This document shows positions 14,900 through 22,805 of a DNA stretch of 22,972 nt, piece by piece. The DNA comes from an uncultured Oscillochloris sp. (GTDB lineage Bacteria; Chloroflexota; Chloroflexia; Chloroflexales; Chloroflexaceae), in the NCBI GenBank assembly GCA_903877945.1, contig CAIRFY010000245.1:1-22972 (forward strand), given 5' to 3'. A program made the position numbers and the translations under genes. The first letter of the stretch is position 1. Each line of letters opens with the position of its first letter. The notes below the pieces were generated by a model. That model was given only the letters and a program-made list of their open reading frames with translations. It did no database searches and was not told the DNA's origin.

Positions 14900-15568
14900 A
14901 TGAAGTGGACCAGCCCACATCAGAGTATCGACTGGCGCAGCACTTCGAGTACCGATCTTCCCTCCGCCCTCATCCCAATGGTCGTTGAGAGCAGTAGCCG
15001 GGGCGAGCGGGCATTCGATATTTACTCGCGGCTGCTCAAAGAGCGGATTATTATCCTGGGTACTCCTATCGAAGATCAGATCGCAAACCTGATCGTCGCC
15101 CAACTGCTCTTCCTGGAGAGCGATGACCCAGATCGCGACATCTGGCTCTACATCAACAGCCCTGGTGGATCGATCACGGCTGGTCTCGCCATCTACGACA
15201 CGATACGCCACATCCGGCCCAGCGTGGCTACCGTCTGCGTGGGCATGGCCGGTAGCATGGCCACGCCGATCCTGGCGGGCGGCGCACGCGGCAAGCGCTA
15301 CAGTCTGCCCCACTCGACCATCCATATGCACCCGGCTGGCGGTGGTGCTCGCGGCTATGCCCCCGATGTCGAGATTATGGCCCGCGAGTTGCTCCGTGAG
15401 CAGCAGCTCATCCGTGAGTTGCTGGTTACGGATACCGGCCAGACTCTTGAGCGGATCTCAAAGGACTTCGACCGCGACCTGTTTATGACCCCGATTCAGG
15501 CAAAGGAATACGGGATCATCGACGAGATTTTGACCCGTGAGGATCTTTCTGTTAGCGAGAAGAAGTAG
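14900..15568 (+). CDS. clpP: ATP-dependent Clp protease proteolytic subunit
   Basis: 222 residues. ClpP forms the self-compartmentalised serine protease that degrades proteins fed by ClpX. The triad spacing matches E. coli exactly: S119 (GMAGSMAT), H144 and D193 (DFDRD), i.e. +25 and +49. Unusual residues lie around it. The usual IMIHQP becomes IHMHPA (141-146), and Gly replaces Ala/Ser before the nucleophile. The N-terminus has about 25 polar residues before IPMVVE, like a propeptide. Start ATG 14900 has GAGAGG eight bases upstream; a GTG at 14858 is less likely. The gene follows the repeat-rich gap after tig and precedes clpX by 86 bp. The substitutions suggest a divergent paralogue; other clpP genes may exist. 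Confidence 0.94.
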   Translation: MKWTSPHQSIDWRSTSSTDLPSALIPMVVESSSRGERAFDIYSRLLKERIIILGTPIEDQIANLIVAQLLFLESDDPDRDIWLYINSPGGSITAGLAIYDTIRHIRPSVATVCVGMAGSMATPILAGGARGKRYSLPHSTIHMHPAGGGARGYAPDVEIMARELLREQQLIRELLVTDTGQTLERISKDFDRDLFMTPIQAKEYGIIDEILTREDLSVSEKK

Positions 15569-15581
15569 CCTGGCGGTCGGG

Positions 15582-15617
15582 GGCGGGCACGTTGTCTGCC
15601 GGCAGACGTGCCCCGCC
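15582..15617. other. GC-rich stem-loop in the clpP-clpX gap
   Basis: GGCGGGCACG...TCTGCC pairs imperfectly with GGCAGACGTGCCCCGCC, forming a long hairpin centred near 15600. No T-run follows in the direction of clpX, so it would not be a standard terminator. It could set the clpP/clpX mRNA ratio by processing or attenuation. Confidence 0.5.
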
Positions 15618-15654
15618 GCCTGACTGCTCCGTTTCGGCTCCCTGGAGAAACTCC

Positions 15655-16950
15655 ATGACCCGCACCCGTAACACAACTGCCCGTGGAGCCTACGTCTGCT
15701 CGTTCTGTGGTCGGGGGCAAGACGAGGTGCAGCGCCTGATCGCGGGTCCTGGCACGGTCTTTATCTGCGATGAGTGCGTGGCACTGTGCAGTGCGATCAT
15801 CGCCGAGGAGACAGAGCATGCGGCACCTGCGCCGCGCCGTAGCGCGCCCCTCGGGCCGGTTCGCCTGCCTACCCCACGCAAACTTCGCGAGAAGCTTGAC
15901 CAGTATGTGATCGGCCAGGATCGGGCGAAGGTGGTACTCTCGGTTGCCGTGTATAACCACTATAAGCGGATCAAGGCCGGCGCGAAGGTCGACGATGTCG
16001 AGTTGAGTAAGAGCAATATCTTGCTGCTTGGTCCCACCGGCAGCGGCAAGACGCTCCTCGCCCAGACGCTCGCCCGGATCCTTGATGTGCCCTTCGCTAT
16101 TGCCGACGCGACTGCACTGACCGAGGCTGGCTATGTCGGTGAAGATGTAGAGAACATTCTGCTGCGGCTCATCCAGGCCGCTGACGGTGATATCGAGCGC
16201 GCCCAGACGGGGATCATCTACATCGATGAGATCGACAAGATCGCCCGCAAGTCCGATAACCCCTCGATCACTCGCGATGTCTCCGGTGAGGGTGTGCAGC
16301 AGGCTCTGCTGAAGATCCTTGAGGGCGGCGTGGCCCACGTTCCACCTCTGCCAGGCCGCAAGCACCCCCAGCAGGAGTATATCTCCTTCGACACGACTCA
16401 CGTGCTATTCATCTGCGGCGGTGCTTTTGAGGGCGTCGATGAACTGATTGCCCGCCGCATGCGCGGCAAGAGTATGATTGGCTTCACTAGCGCCCGGCTT
16501 AGCGAGGACAGCGATGATCAGACGAAGTTGCTCAGCCAACTCAACCAGGACGACCTGCTGCACTATGGGTTCATCCCCGAGTTCATTGGTCGCGTCCCGG
16601 TGATCGTCTCACTGGAGCCGCTCACCAACCAGGCCATGCTGCGTATCCTGACGGAGCCACGCAACGCGGTGATCAAGCAGTACCAGAAACTCCTCTCCCT
16701 CGACCACGTGGATCTTGAGGTTACGAGTGACGGCCTGGAGGCGATTGTCGAGCGAGCGATGCAGGCGAAGACCGGTGCCCGCGCCCTGCGCAGTATTGTC
16801 GAGGAAGTATTGCTCGACGTGATGTATGAAGTGCCTGCCCAAGAGCATATCGGTCGCTGCATCATCAACGCCGAGGTCGTCCAGGGCCGTGGACACCCCA
16901 TCCTCGTGCCGCGCACCGACTTTCGCCGTCGCCTGGATGAAGCCGTATAG
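15655..16950 (+). CDS. clpX: ClpX, AAA+ unfoldase of the ClpXP protease
   Basis: 431 residues, family length. The N-terminal zinc-binding domain has CSFC (C15, C18) and CDEC (C38, C41). The AAA+ core shows Walker A GPTGSGKT (126-133), pore loop GYVGED (159-164), Walker B IIYIDEID (187-194), RKH pore loop (GRKHPQQE, 234-241), the ClpP-docking IGF (275-277) and arginine-finger region FIPEFIGRVP. It unfolds tagged substrates with ATP and passes them to ClpP in the cytosol. ATG 15655 has CTGGAG upstream at good spacing and aligns with the family start. The order tig-clpP-clpX is the conserved bacterial one. The unusual ClpP active-site surroundings are not matched by any loss in ClpX. Confidence 0.97.
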   Translation: MTRTRNTTARGAYVCSFCGRGQDEVQRLIAGPGTVFICDECVALCSAIIAEETEHAAPAPRRSAPLGPVRLPTPRKLREKLDQYVIGQDRAKVVLSVAVYNHYKRIKAGAKVDDVELSKSNILLLGPTGSGKTLLAQTLARILDVPFAIADATALTEAGYVGEDVENILLRLIQAADGDIERAQTGIIYIDEIDKIARKSDNPSITRDVSGEGVQQALLKILEGGVAHVPPLPGRKHPQQEYISFDTTHVLFICGGAFEGVDELIARRMRGKSMIGFTSARLSEDSDDQTKLLSQLNQDDLLHYGFIPEFIGRVPVIVSLEPLTNQAMLRILTEPRNAVIKQYQKLLSLDHVDLEVTSDGLEAIVERAMQAKTGARALRSIVEEVLLDVMYEVPAQEHIGRCIINAEVVQGRGHPILVPRTDFRRRLDEAV

Positions 16951-16951
16951 G

Positions 16952-17011
16952 AATGCAAAATGCAAAAGAGCCGCACCGCTCCTAGCGTTTTTGTATTTTG
17001 CATTTTGCATT
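16952..17011. repeat. Heptamer inverted repeat, clpX / response-regulator gap
   Basis: Perfect 16-base arms (16952-16967 and 16996-17011) made of the 7-base word TGCAAAA twice, with a 28-base spacer. The repeat begins right after the clpX stop and ends four bases before the next ATG (17016). A transcript would place the response-regulator start at the foot of a hairpin, and no separate Shine-Dalgarno is visible there. Confidence 0.9.
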
Positions 17012-17015
17012 GATT

Positions 17016-17753
17016 ATGCCGCCAATCCGCCGCACATCTGAACGCACCGCCGATGAGGCTCAGACCCCGCGTAGAATCCTGATCGCCGACGATGATCCCT
17101 CCATCGCGGCACTGATTCAGATCACGCTGAAAGACCCGCGCTACGAGATTACTGCCGTCGCGAATGGCCTGGAAGCCCTTAAGTCGTTCGAGAAGAAGCC
17201 CTTCGATGTGGTTATCCTCGATGTGATGATGCCCTATGTGGACGGGTTCGAGGCGTGCGAGCGCATCCGCACCCAGAGCGATGTGCCGATCGTCATCCTC
17301 ACCAGCCGCGATGGCACCGAGGATGTCGTCCACGGATTTGAACTCGGTGCCGACGACTATATCACCAAGCCCTTTAAGACGGCTGAGCTGATCGCACGGG
17401 TTGAGTCGATCCTGCGCCGCGTCGAGGGCTACTCAACGCGCCGCGCCCCGCCGGTGGTGCGCGTGGGCGACCTGGAGATCGATGAGCCTCGCCACCGCGT
17501 TACCGTGCGCGACACCGATGTGAACCTTACCCCGATGGAGTTCGAACTGCTCTACTTCCTCTCCGCTAACGCCGGACAGGTCTTCGACCGCGAAATTCTG
17601 TTCCGTGAGGTCTGGGGCTACGAGTATGTGGGTGAGACGAACTTGGTCGATGTGTGTGTGCGCCGCCTACGTGAGAAGGTTGAACTATTGCCATCACGGC
17701 CACGGATCATCCTCACGGTGCGCGGCGTCGGATATAAGCTGGCCGATGGATGA
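17016..17753 (+). CDS. OmpR/PhoB-family response regulator
   Basis: 245 residues: receiver (about 20-135) then winged-helix DNA-binding domain (about 150-243). The receiver is complete: acidic residues D25-D27, phosphoacceptor D69 in VILDVMMP, T96 and K118 (ITKPF). The effector ends in the typical RIILTVRGVGYKL, with the DNA-contact helix region TNLVDVCVRRLREKVE. A transcription factor activated by a histidine kinase; no kinase adjoins it, and the kinase at 3958-5163 faces the other way 12 kb off. The ATG at 17016 lies at the foot of the heptamer hairpin without a good Shine-Dalgarno; a TTG inside the hairpin (16998) is unlikely. The stop overlaps the upp start (ATGA), suggesting coupled expression with uracil salvage. 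Confidence 0.95.
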   Translation: MPPIRRTSERTADEAQTPRRILIADDDPSIAALIQITLKDPRYEITAVANGLEALKSFEKKPFDVVILDVMMPYVDGFEACERIRTQSDVPIVILTSRDGTEDVVHGFELGADDYITKPFKTAELIARVESILRRVEGYSTRRAPPVVRVGDLEIDEPRHRVTVRDTDVNLTPMEFELLYFLSANAGQVFDREILFREVWGYEYVGETNLVDVCVRRLREKVELLPSRPRIILTVRGVGYKLADG

Positions 17754-18388
17754 GCAATCCCATGGATCACGTCCACGTCTCAACCCACCCGCTTGTGCTG
17801 CATAAACTGGCCTTGCTGCGCAATGAGATGACCGAGCCGAAGAAGTTTCGCGAACTGGTGCGCGAGATTGCGCAGTTGCTCTTCTACGAGGCGACCCAGG
17901 ATCTCTCTCTGGCCCGACTGACGGTGCAGACTCCCCTTGGCCCTGCCCAGGGCTACGAGGTGGCCGAGCGGGTGGGGATCATGCCCATCCTGCGCGCCGG
18001 GCTGGGTATGTCCGAGGCGGTGGTGGAGATCCTGCCCACCGTCCACGTCTGGCACCTGGGGCTCTACCGCGACCACGAGACGCTCCGGCCGGTGACGTAC
18101 TATAATAAGCTGCCCGCAGAGCCGGACATCGACCTGTCGATGATTGTCGATCCGATGCTGGCCACCGGCGGATCGGCGGTAGCCGCCGTGGATATTCTCA
18201 AGAACTGGGGCGCGAAGCGGATCAAGTTCCTCGGCCTGATCGCCGCACCCGAGGGCGTGCAGATGCTGAGCACGGCCCATCCCGATGTCGAGATCTACCT
18301 CGCTGCCATCGACAGTCATCTCAATGAGCGCGGCTATATTGTCCCTGGCCTGGGCGACGCTGGCGACCGACAGTTTGGGACAGGGTAA
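17750..18388 (+). CDS. upp: Uracil phosphoribosyltransferase
   Basis: 212 residues (208 if the ATG at 17762 is used, which matches E. coli Upp length). It converts uracil and PRPP to UMP in pyrimidine salvage. VPILRAGLGM-like motif MPILRAGLGMSEAV, PRPP loop MIVDPMLATGGSA, and the uracil-binding C-terminus GYIVPGLGDAGDRQFGTG are all intact. The first ATG overlaps the response-regulator stop by 4 bp, so the two are translationally linked. This is an unusual partner for upp, which is more often near pyrimidine, purine or uracil-permease genes. A long heptamer hairpin follows immediately. Confidence 0.96.
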   Translation: MSNPMDHVHVSTHPLVLHKLALLRNEMTEPKKFRELVREIAQLLFYEATQDLSLARLTVQTPLGPAQGYEVAERVGIMPILRAGLGMSEAVVEILPTVHVWHLGLYRDHETLRPVTYYNKLPAEPDIDLSMIVDPMLATGGSAVAAVDILKNWGAKRIKFLGLIAAPEGVQMLSTAHPDVEIYLAAIDSHLNERGYIVPGLGDAGDRQFGTG

Positions 18389-18389
18389 A

Positions 18390-18465
18390 CAATGCAAAAT
18401 GCAAAATGCAAAATGCAAAATGATCATTATTACATTTTGCATTTTGCATTTTGCATCTTGCATTG
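18390..18465. repeat. Heptamer inverted repeat, upp / wecA-like gap
   Basis: 33-base arms (18390-18422 and 18433-18465) with one mismatch and a 10-base AT-rich loop. Each arm holds four TGCAAAA words in tandem. It starts one base after the upp stop and ends three bases before the next gene's ATG (18469), so it fills the whole gap. No independent Shine-Dalgarno is visible for the downstream gene. Confidence 0.93.
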
Positions 18466-18468
18466 ATT

Positions 18469-19602
18469 ATGATCGTATTAGCGCTCTCGCTCACCCTGTT
18501 CGTCGCCTTCGGTGTGACGGTTCTGCTCATCCCGCCGCTGATCCGCCTGAGCGTGCGCCAGGGCTGGGTGGCGCAGCCGGGGCCGCGCCACGTTCACCGC
18601 GAGCCTACGCCTACGGTTGGCGGACTGGCGATCTTGGCGGGGTTCACCGTGGCCCTGCTGCTGAGCTTCGCCCTGGAGCGGCTTGACCCGGCCCTGACAC
18701 GCTCACCCTTTGAGCACCTGCGCCTGGGGTTACTGCTGGTCGGCGCGGCGCTGGTGGCGATGATCAGCCTGATCGACGACCTGCGCGACCTGCCGGCCCT
18801 GCCGCGACTCGGCGTGCATATCCTGGCGGCCCTGATTGCGGTCGGGCCGTACCTGTGGGATCACACGCTCTACGCTGATGCCCTCGGATCGCCTACCGAG
18901 GCCAGCGGGATCATCCTGACCGCGTTTAACTTCCCCTTCCTCAATCAGATCCCGCTGCATCAGATCAGCCCGTGGCTGGCGATTGGCGCGACGATTTTTT
19001 GGGTGGTCGGGATGCAGAACATGGTCAACTGGGCTGACGGACTCGACGGGCTGGCTGGCGGGGTGACGCTGATCGCTGCCGCGACCCTGGCGTTGCACAC
19101 GCTGCGCCTGCATCCGCCGCAGCAGACTGTGGCCATGCTGCCCCTGGCCCTGGCCGGAGCCTGCGCCGGTTTCCTGATTTTCAATGTCCACCCGGCGCGG
19201 ATCTTTATGGGCGATGTGGGCGCGATGACGATTGGCTACATCCTCGGGCTGAGCGCGATCATCGGCGGGGCCAAACTGGCTACGGCTCTGCTGGTAATGG
19301 GCGTGCCGATGATCGATATGGCCTGGCTCATCCTGGCACGCACGATCCGGGGCGACTCGGCGGCCCACGCTGGGCGCGACCACCTGCACCATCGGCTGCT
19401 CGACCTGGGGCTCTCGCAGCGTCAGGTGGTTCTCTGCTACTACACGCTCAGCGCGACTTTCGGGGCTATCGCTCTGCTCGATTTCTTCACGCCGCTGATG
19501 AAACTGGCGGCGCTGCTGCTGCTCGGCCTGCTGGTGGTCGGGATCATGCTCTACGCCGCCCGACAGCGTCCCCTCGCGGGCACAAAAAAAAGCGGGTTGT
19601 AG
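18469..19602 (+). CDS. WecA/TagO/MraY-family undecaprenyl-phosphate sugar-1-phosphate transferase
   Basis: 377 residues with roughly ten hydrophobic segments. Family motifs: HVHREPTPTVGGLAIL (41-56), the Mg-binding/catalytic Asp pair in SLIDDLRDL (D103, D104), NMVNWADGLDGLAGG (184-198), FMGD (246-249) and HLHHRLLDLGL (305-315). The HHR cytoplasmic motif fits WecA/TagO-type enzymes (UDP-GlcNAc to undecaprenyl-P-P-GlcNAc) better than MraY. The role would be the first membrane step of an envelope or exopolysaccharide glycan. The ATG 18469 lies at the foot of the heptamer hairpin. The last codons (KKSGL and stop) form the left arm of the strong terminator that follows. The exact sugar is uncertain. 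Confidence 0.9.
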   Translation: MIVLALSLTLFVAFGVTVLLIPPLIRLSVRQGWVAQPGPRHVHREPTPTVGGLAILAGFTVALLLSFALERLDPALTRSPFEHLRLGLLLVGAALVAMISLIDDLRDLPALPRLGVHILAALIAVGPYLWDHTLYADALGSPTEASGIILTAFNFPFLNQIPLHQISPWLAIGATIFWVVGMQNMVNWADGLDGLAGGVTLIAAATLALHTLRLHPPQQTVAMLPLALAGACAGFLIFNVHPARIFMGDVGAMTIGYILGLSAIIGGAKLATALLVMGVPMIDMAWLILARTIRGDSAAHAGRDHLHHRLLDLGLSQRQVVLCYYTLSATFGAIALLDFFTPLMKLAALLLLGLLVVGIMLYAARQRPLAGTKKSGL

Positions 19603-19635
19603 GGAGTGTTTTTCTCCCGACAACCCGCTTTTTTT
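19584..19635. terminator. Bidirectional intrinsic terminator overlapping the wecA-like stop
   Basis: A16-base arm (19585-19600: A-run then GCGGGTTGT) pairs with 19620-19635 (ACAACCCGC then seven T). The inner GGGAG/CTCCC pair extends the stem. An A-run on one side and a T-run on the other make it work both ways, serving the wecA-like gene and the convergent YiaA/B-like gene (stop at 19642). The left arm is coding sequence for the last residues of the wecA-like protein. Confidence 0.93.
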
Positions 19636-19641
19636 CAGCTC

Positions 19642-19926
19642 TCAGACTGCCTTCTTCATCTCATAGTCGTTCAAGATCTTCTCAGTCTTCGCATCCACGA
19701 TCCGGTTGATCAACCGACGGGACTCGTGCTGGTCGCGCAGGGTCTTCGACAGGCTAAAGCACGAGCCCATCGTGAAGAAGAAACCCATCGCGAAGTAGCC
19801 TTTGACCCAGGCATCCACAGGGAGGTACCAGATCCCGAGGATCATCAGGCCCGATGAGATGGCAAACGAGAGCCAGACGAAGGCGATCCAGGCGGGCGAG
19901 TCCTTCTGGTTCTGCTGGGTATCCAC
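19642..19926 (-). CDS. YiaA/YiaB-like two-helix membrane protein
   Basis: 94 residues. Two predicted membrane helices (about 13-33 and 41-60) are joined by a short loop with WYLPVDAWVKGY. They are followed by a charged helix with the family-typical SKTLRDQHESRRLINRIVDAKTEKIL (58-83; quoted in parts: SKTLRDQ, then AKTEKIL). The family is widespread, and its function is not established. I use the GTG at 19926 because it has an ideal AAGGAG seven bases upstream, though no ATG is available; a longer open frame upstream reads through the M20 gene and is not credible. Convergent with the wecA-like gene, sharing its terminator. Confidence 0.82.
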   Translation of the reverse strand: MDTQQNQKDSPAWIAFVWLSFAISSGLMILGIWYLPVDAWVKGYFAMGFFFTMGSCFSLSKTLRDQHESRRLINRIVDAKTEKILNDYEMKKAV

Positions 19927-20021
19927 GGCGTTGCTCCTTGTATCCTGCTGTCTACAGTGCGTTCTCTGGTCGTAGCATAGCAGGTATGACAGCAGCGGCG
20001 CGGTAGCCCAAAGGATACTCG

Positions 20022-21209
20022 CTAGAGCGTGACCTGGCCCTTCAGGAAGCGCAGGGCCGTCTCGGCGAGGATGGCTGAGCCGGTGGGCAGGCAGCGCTCG
20101 TCGATGTCGAAGATCGGCGTGTGGTGTGCGCGCACCACGCCGTCGCCGATGGCCGCGCCGAGCATAAGCATGGCACCAGGAACCTTCTGGCACATGTAGG
20201 CGAAGTCCTCGGCACCAAGTCCGGCGGGCGACCGGTCGAAGGAGTCCTCGCCGAGATACTCGCGGCTTACGGCTTCTAGCCAGCCCGCCACGCGCTGGTC
20301 ATTCCAGCCAGCCGGATAGCCGCGTGTGATCGTGAGGCGGTAGTCGCCGCCGAGGGCACGGGCCACGCCGAAGGCGCGCTCGACCTCTTCGGCCAGTTTG
20401 CTGCGTACATCCTCGCTATAGCTACGCAGGGTGCCCTCGATGGAGATCTCGGCGGGGATGACGTTCGAAGCGTCGCCACCTCGCACCACACCGATGCTGA
20501 GCACATTGGGCTGCACCGGGTCGATTCGCCGCGACTTAATGCCATAGAGGGCGTTAATCACTGCGGCAAGCATGAACACCGTATCGGTACCCTCGTGGGG
20601 GGATGCACCGTGACCACCGGTGCCGAGGATCGTGGCCTTGAAGTCATCCACCGCCGCCGATGTCCAACCCGAGCGAATGGTGACCTGACCAATCGGCAGG
20701 GTTGAGTCGACGTGCAGGGCGATCACGGCATCCACACCTTCCATCGCCCCATCGTCGATCATTCGCGAGGCACCGCTTTTGCCCTCATCGTCCCACATTT
20801 CTTCAGAGGGCTGGAAGAGAAAACGCACCCGACCGCGCAGACCATCGGCAGCGAATCGTTCGCGCAGCAGGTGCGCGGCACCGAGCAGCATGGCGGTATG
20901 GGCGTCGTGGCCGCAGGCGTGCATCACCCCAGCGTTCATCGACGTATAGGGCTGGCTGATCGCCTCACTAATCGGCAGGGCGTCCATATCTGCGCGAATG
21001 GCAATGGTGGGGCCATCGTCATCACCGAGATCGCCAACCACACCGGTCTTGCCGACACCGGTGCGGACACGGATGCCGCCGATTTCACGGAGAGTGTCGG
21101 CCACCAACGCGGCGGTACGGGTCTCCTGAAAACTCAGCTCGGGGTGGGCATGAATATCGCGGCGGAGGCGGATCAGTTCATCGGCGAGTGCGCGAGCGTG
21201 TTCAAACAT
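20022..21209 (-). CDS. M20-family metallopeptidase / amidohydrolase (AmhX/HipO-like)
   Basis: 395 residues, usual for the M20D subfamily (hippurate, N-acyl amino acid, IAA-amino acid and N-acetyl-diaminopimelate amidohydrolases). RRDIHAHPELSFQET (16-30), ADMDALPI (73-80), metal-binding HACGHDAHTAML (97-108; C99, H101), catalytic/metal E136-E137 (FQPSEE), H166 (ALHVD) and a late His in AHHTPIFDIDE are all present. The insert dimerisation domain lies near 183-295 (GHGASPHEGTD). It hydrolyses an N-acyl or peptide bond with two metal ions in the cytosol. Exact substrate is unknown. ATG 21209 has AGAGGA at good spacing. It reads away from fabF. Confidence 0.92.
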   Translation of the reverse strand: MFEHARALADELIRLRRDIHAHPELSFQETRTAALVADTLREIGGIRVRTGVGKTGVVGDLGDDDGPTIAIRADMDALPISEAISQPYTSMNAGVMHACGHDAHTAMLLGAAHLLRERFAADGLRGRVRFLFQPSEEMWDDEGKSGASRMIDDGAMEGVDAVIALHVDSTLPIGQVTIRSGWTSAAVDDFKATILGTGGHGASPHEGTDTVFMLAAVINALYGIKSRRIDPVQPNVLSIGVVRGGDASNVIPAEISIEGTLRSYSEDVRSKLAEEVERAFGVARALGGDYRLTITRGYPAGWNDQRVAGWLEAVSREYLGEDSFDRSPAGLGAEDFAYMCQKVPGAMLMLGAAIGDGVVRAHHTPIFDIDERCLPTGSAILAETALRFLKGQVTL

Positions 21210-21254
21210 ACGTGGTTCCTCTTATACGTCGTGGGTGTGTTTCAACATACCTTG

Positions 21255-21361
21255 CCCTCACCCCCCAGCCCCTCTCCCTCACGGGGAGAGGGAAGATTCC
21301 GCACCAGGAGGCGTCCGACTCCCCCTCTCCCGTTCAGGGAGAGGGGGCTGGGGGGTGAGGG
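21255..21361. repeat. C/G-rich element with terminal inverted repeats (107 bp)
   Basis: Arms of about 25 bases (21255-21279 and 21336-21361) are near-perfect reverse complements, differing by one extra base. The core of 56 bp holds further GGGAGAGGG/CCCTCTCCC pairs. The arms match the solo element at 12639-12691, and the base context just right of both copies is also similar (GGGCTG then CGGCG-like). It lies in the 355-bp gap between the M20 gene and fabF, where I see no gene. Confidence 0.82.
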
Positions 21362-21493
21362 CTGAGCGGCGGCAGACCCCTCGAAAAGTATTAGGTTTAG
21401 AGGCTGAGGGGTGAGGGTTGGATGGCGATGACGCGACGATGTAACGGCCCCGAGTATACACCATCGTTAAGACGAGGGCACGGCGAAGGCGCA

Positions 21494-21502
21494 TGGTATA
21501 AT
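21494..21502 (+). promoter_or_regulatory. Extended -10 promoter for fabF
   Basis: TGGTATAAT has a perfect TATAAT at 21497-21502 with the TGn extension. No recognisable -35 at 16-18 bases. Transcription would start near 21509, leaving a 56-nt leader before fabF. Confidence 0.6.
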
Positions 21503-21564
21503 GCACACATAACTTGTTTGCACATCAGAAATGCGGGCACGGCCCGCAAGAGGAGGCAGAGGCC

Positions 21565-22800
21565 ATGGAGCGGCGCGTAGTTGTCACTGGGATGGGCGTT
21601 GTCAGCCCGCTCGGGCTGGATGTGCCATCGCTCTGGCAGGGCATTGTAGAGGCCCGCAGCGGCATTGGGCCGATCACGCTCTTCGACGCGGCTAGCTTCG
21701 ATACTCGGTTCGCTGGTGAGGTCTGGGGCTTCGACCCGACCAACTACATGGATCGCAAGGAGGTTCGCCGGACGGATCGCTTCGTCCACTTCGCAATCGC
21801 CGCCGTCCAGGAGGCGCTACGAACCTCGGAGCTATCGATCACAGACGCGAACCGCGACGAGATCGGCGTCTACTTCGCCAGCGGGATCGGCGGGATCGCC
21901 ACGCTAACTGAGCAGATCGACGTATTGCGCGCCCGTGGGCCTGGGCGGATCAGCCCCTTTCTCATCCCGGCGATGATCACGAACCTGGCGGCTGGCCATG
22001 TCTCGATCCTGTCGGGCGCACGCGGCCCGAGTATCTGTACCACCTCGGCCTGCGCCAGTTCGGCCCACGCTATCGGCGAGGCCGCCGAGACGATCCGCCG
22101 GGGTTGGGCCCAGGCAATCATCGTCGGCGGCGCTGAGGCGGCGATGACCCAGATCGGGATCGCGGGCTTTAATGCGATGCGCGCCCTCTCGACCCGCAAC
22201 GATAGCCCCCAGACGGCCTCGCGTCCCTTCGATGTCAGCCGCGACGGGTTTGTGATGGGCGAGGGCGGTGCCGCGCTGATCCTTGAGGATTTGGAACACG
22301 CCCAGGCCCGTGGCGCGCACATCTTGGCCGAACTGGTTGGCTACGGGGCCTCCTCCGACGCCGTGCATATCACCAGCGTGGACGAGGGCGGGGTCGCCCG
22401 CGCTCTGCGCCTGGCCCTCAAGCGCGGCGGTGTGCGGCCCGAGGAGGTGAACTACATCAATGCCCACGCCACCTCGACGCCCGCAGGCGACCCGGTGGAG
22501 ACGGCGGCGATCCGCACGGTGTTCGGCGGTCGCGAGAGCGCCCCGCCGGTCAGTTCCAGTAAGTCGCAGTTCGGCCACCTGCTCGGCGCAGCTGGCGCCA
22601 TCGAGTCGATTGTCAGCATCCTCGCTATGCAGCATAGCCTGTTGCCCGCCACGATCAACCTGAGCGATCCCGATCCGGCATGCGATCTGGACTATGTGCC
22701 GAATACGCCACGCCCGGCGGAACTCAATGTGGTGATGAGCAACTCGTTTGGCTTCGGTGGCCATAATGTCTCGCTGGTCTTCCGTCGGTTTGTGGCATAG
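21565..22800 (+). CDS. fabF: 3-oxoacyl-[ACP] synthase II (KAS II)
   Basis: 411 residues. This condensing enzyme elongates acyl-ACP with malonyl-ACP in fatty-acid synthesis. The Cys-His-His triad is intact: C163 (TSACASSAH), H301 (NAHATSTPAGD) and H338 (KSQFGHLLGAAG), with K333 and the C-terminal NSFGFGGHN. Positions correspond closely to E. coli FabF. Minor variation: the usual KSMTGH is KSQFGH, and NAHGTST is NAHATST. Start ATG 21565 has a very strong AGGAGG eight bases upstream. No acpP, fabD or fabG adjoins it on either side within the window, so it looks monocistronic. A 9-copy heptamer array follows the stop. Confidence 0.96.
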   Translation: MERRVVVTGMGVVSPLGLDVPSLWQGIVEARSGIGPITLFDAASFDTRFAGEVWGFDPTNYMDRKEVRRTDRFVHFAIAAVQEALRTSELSITDANRDEIGVYFASGIGGIATLTEQIDVLRARGPGRISPFLIPAMITNLAAGHVSILSGARGPSICTTSACASSAHAIGEAAETIRRGWAQAIIVGGAEAAMTQIGIAGFNAMRALSTRNDSPQTASRPFDVSRDGFVMGEGGAALILEDLEHAQARGAHILAELVGYGASSDAVHITSVDEGGVARALRLALKRGGVRPEEVNYINAHATSTPAGDPVETAAIRTVFGGRESAPPVSSSKSQFGHLLGAAGAIESIVSILAMQHSLLPATINLSDPDPACDLDYVPNTPRPAELNVVMSNSFGFGGHNVSLVFRRFVA

Positions 22801-22805
22801 AACGA

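Noticed and set aside
16952..18465. CRISPR-like repeats
   Set aside because: Repeat units are 7-8 bases with no regular unique spacers and no cas genes. They are tandem words in inverted layout, not CRISPR.
19927..20193. N-terminal extension of the YiaA/B-like protein
   Set aside because: It overlaps the M20 gene's 3' end on the same strand in another frame. The GTG at 19926 has an ideal Shine-Dalgarno.
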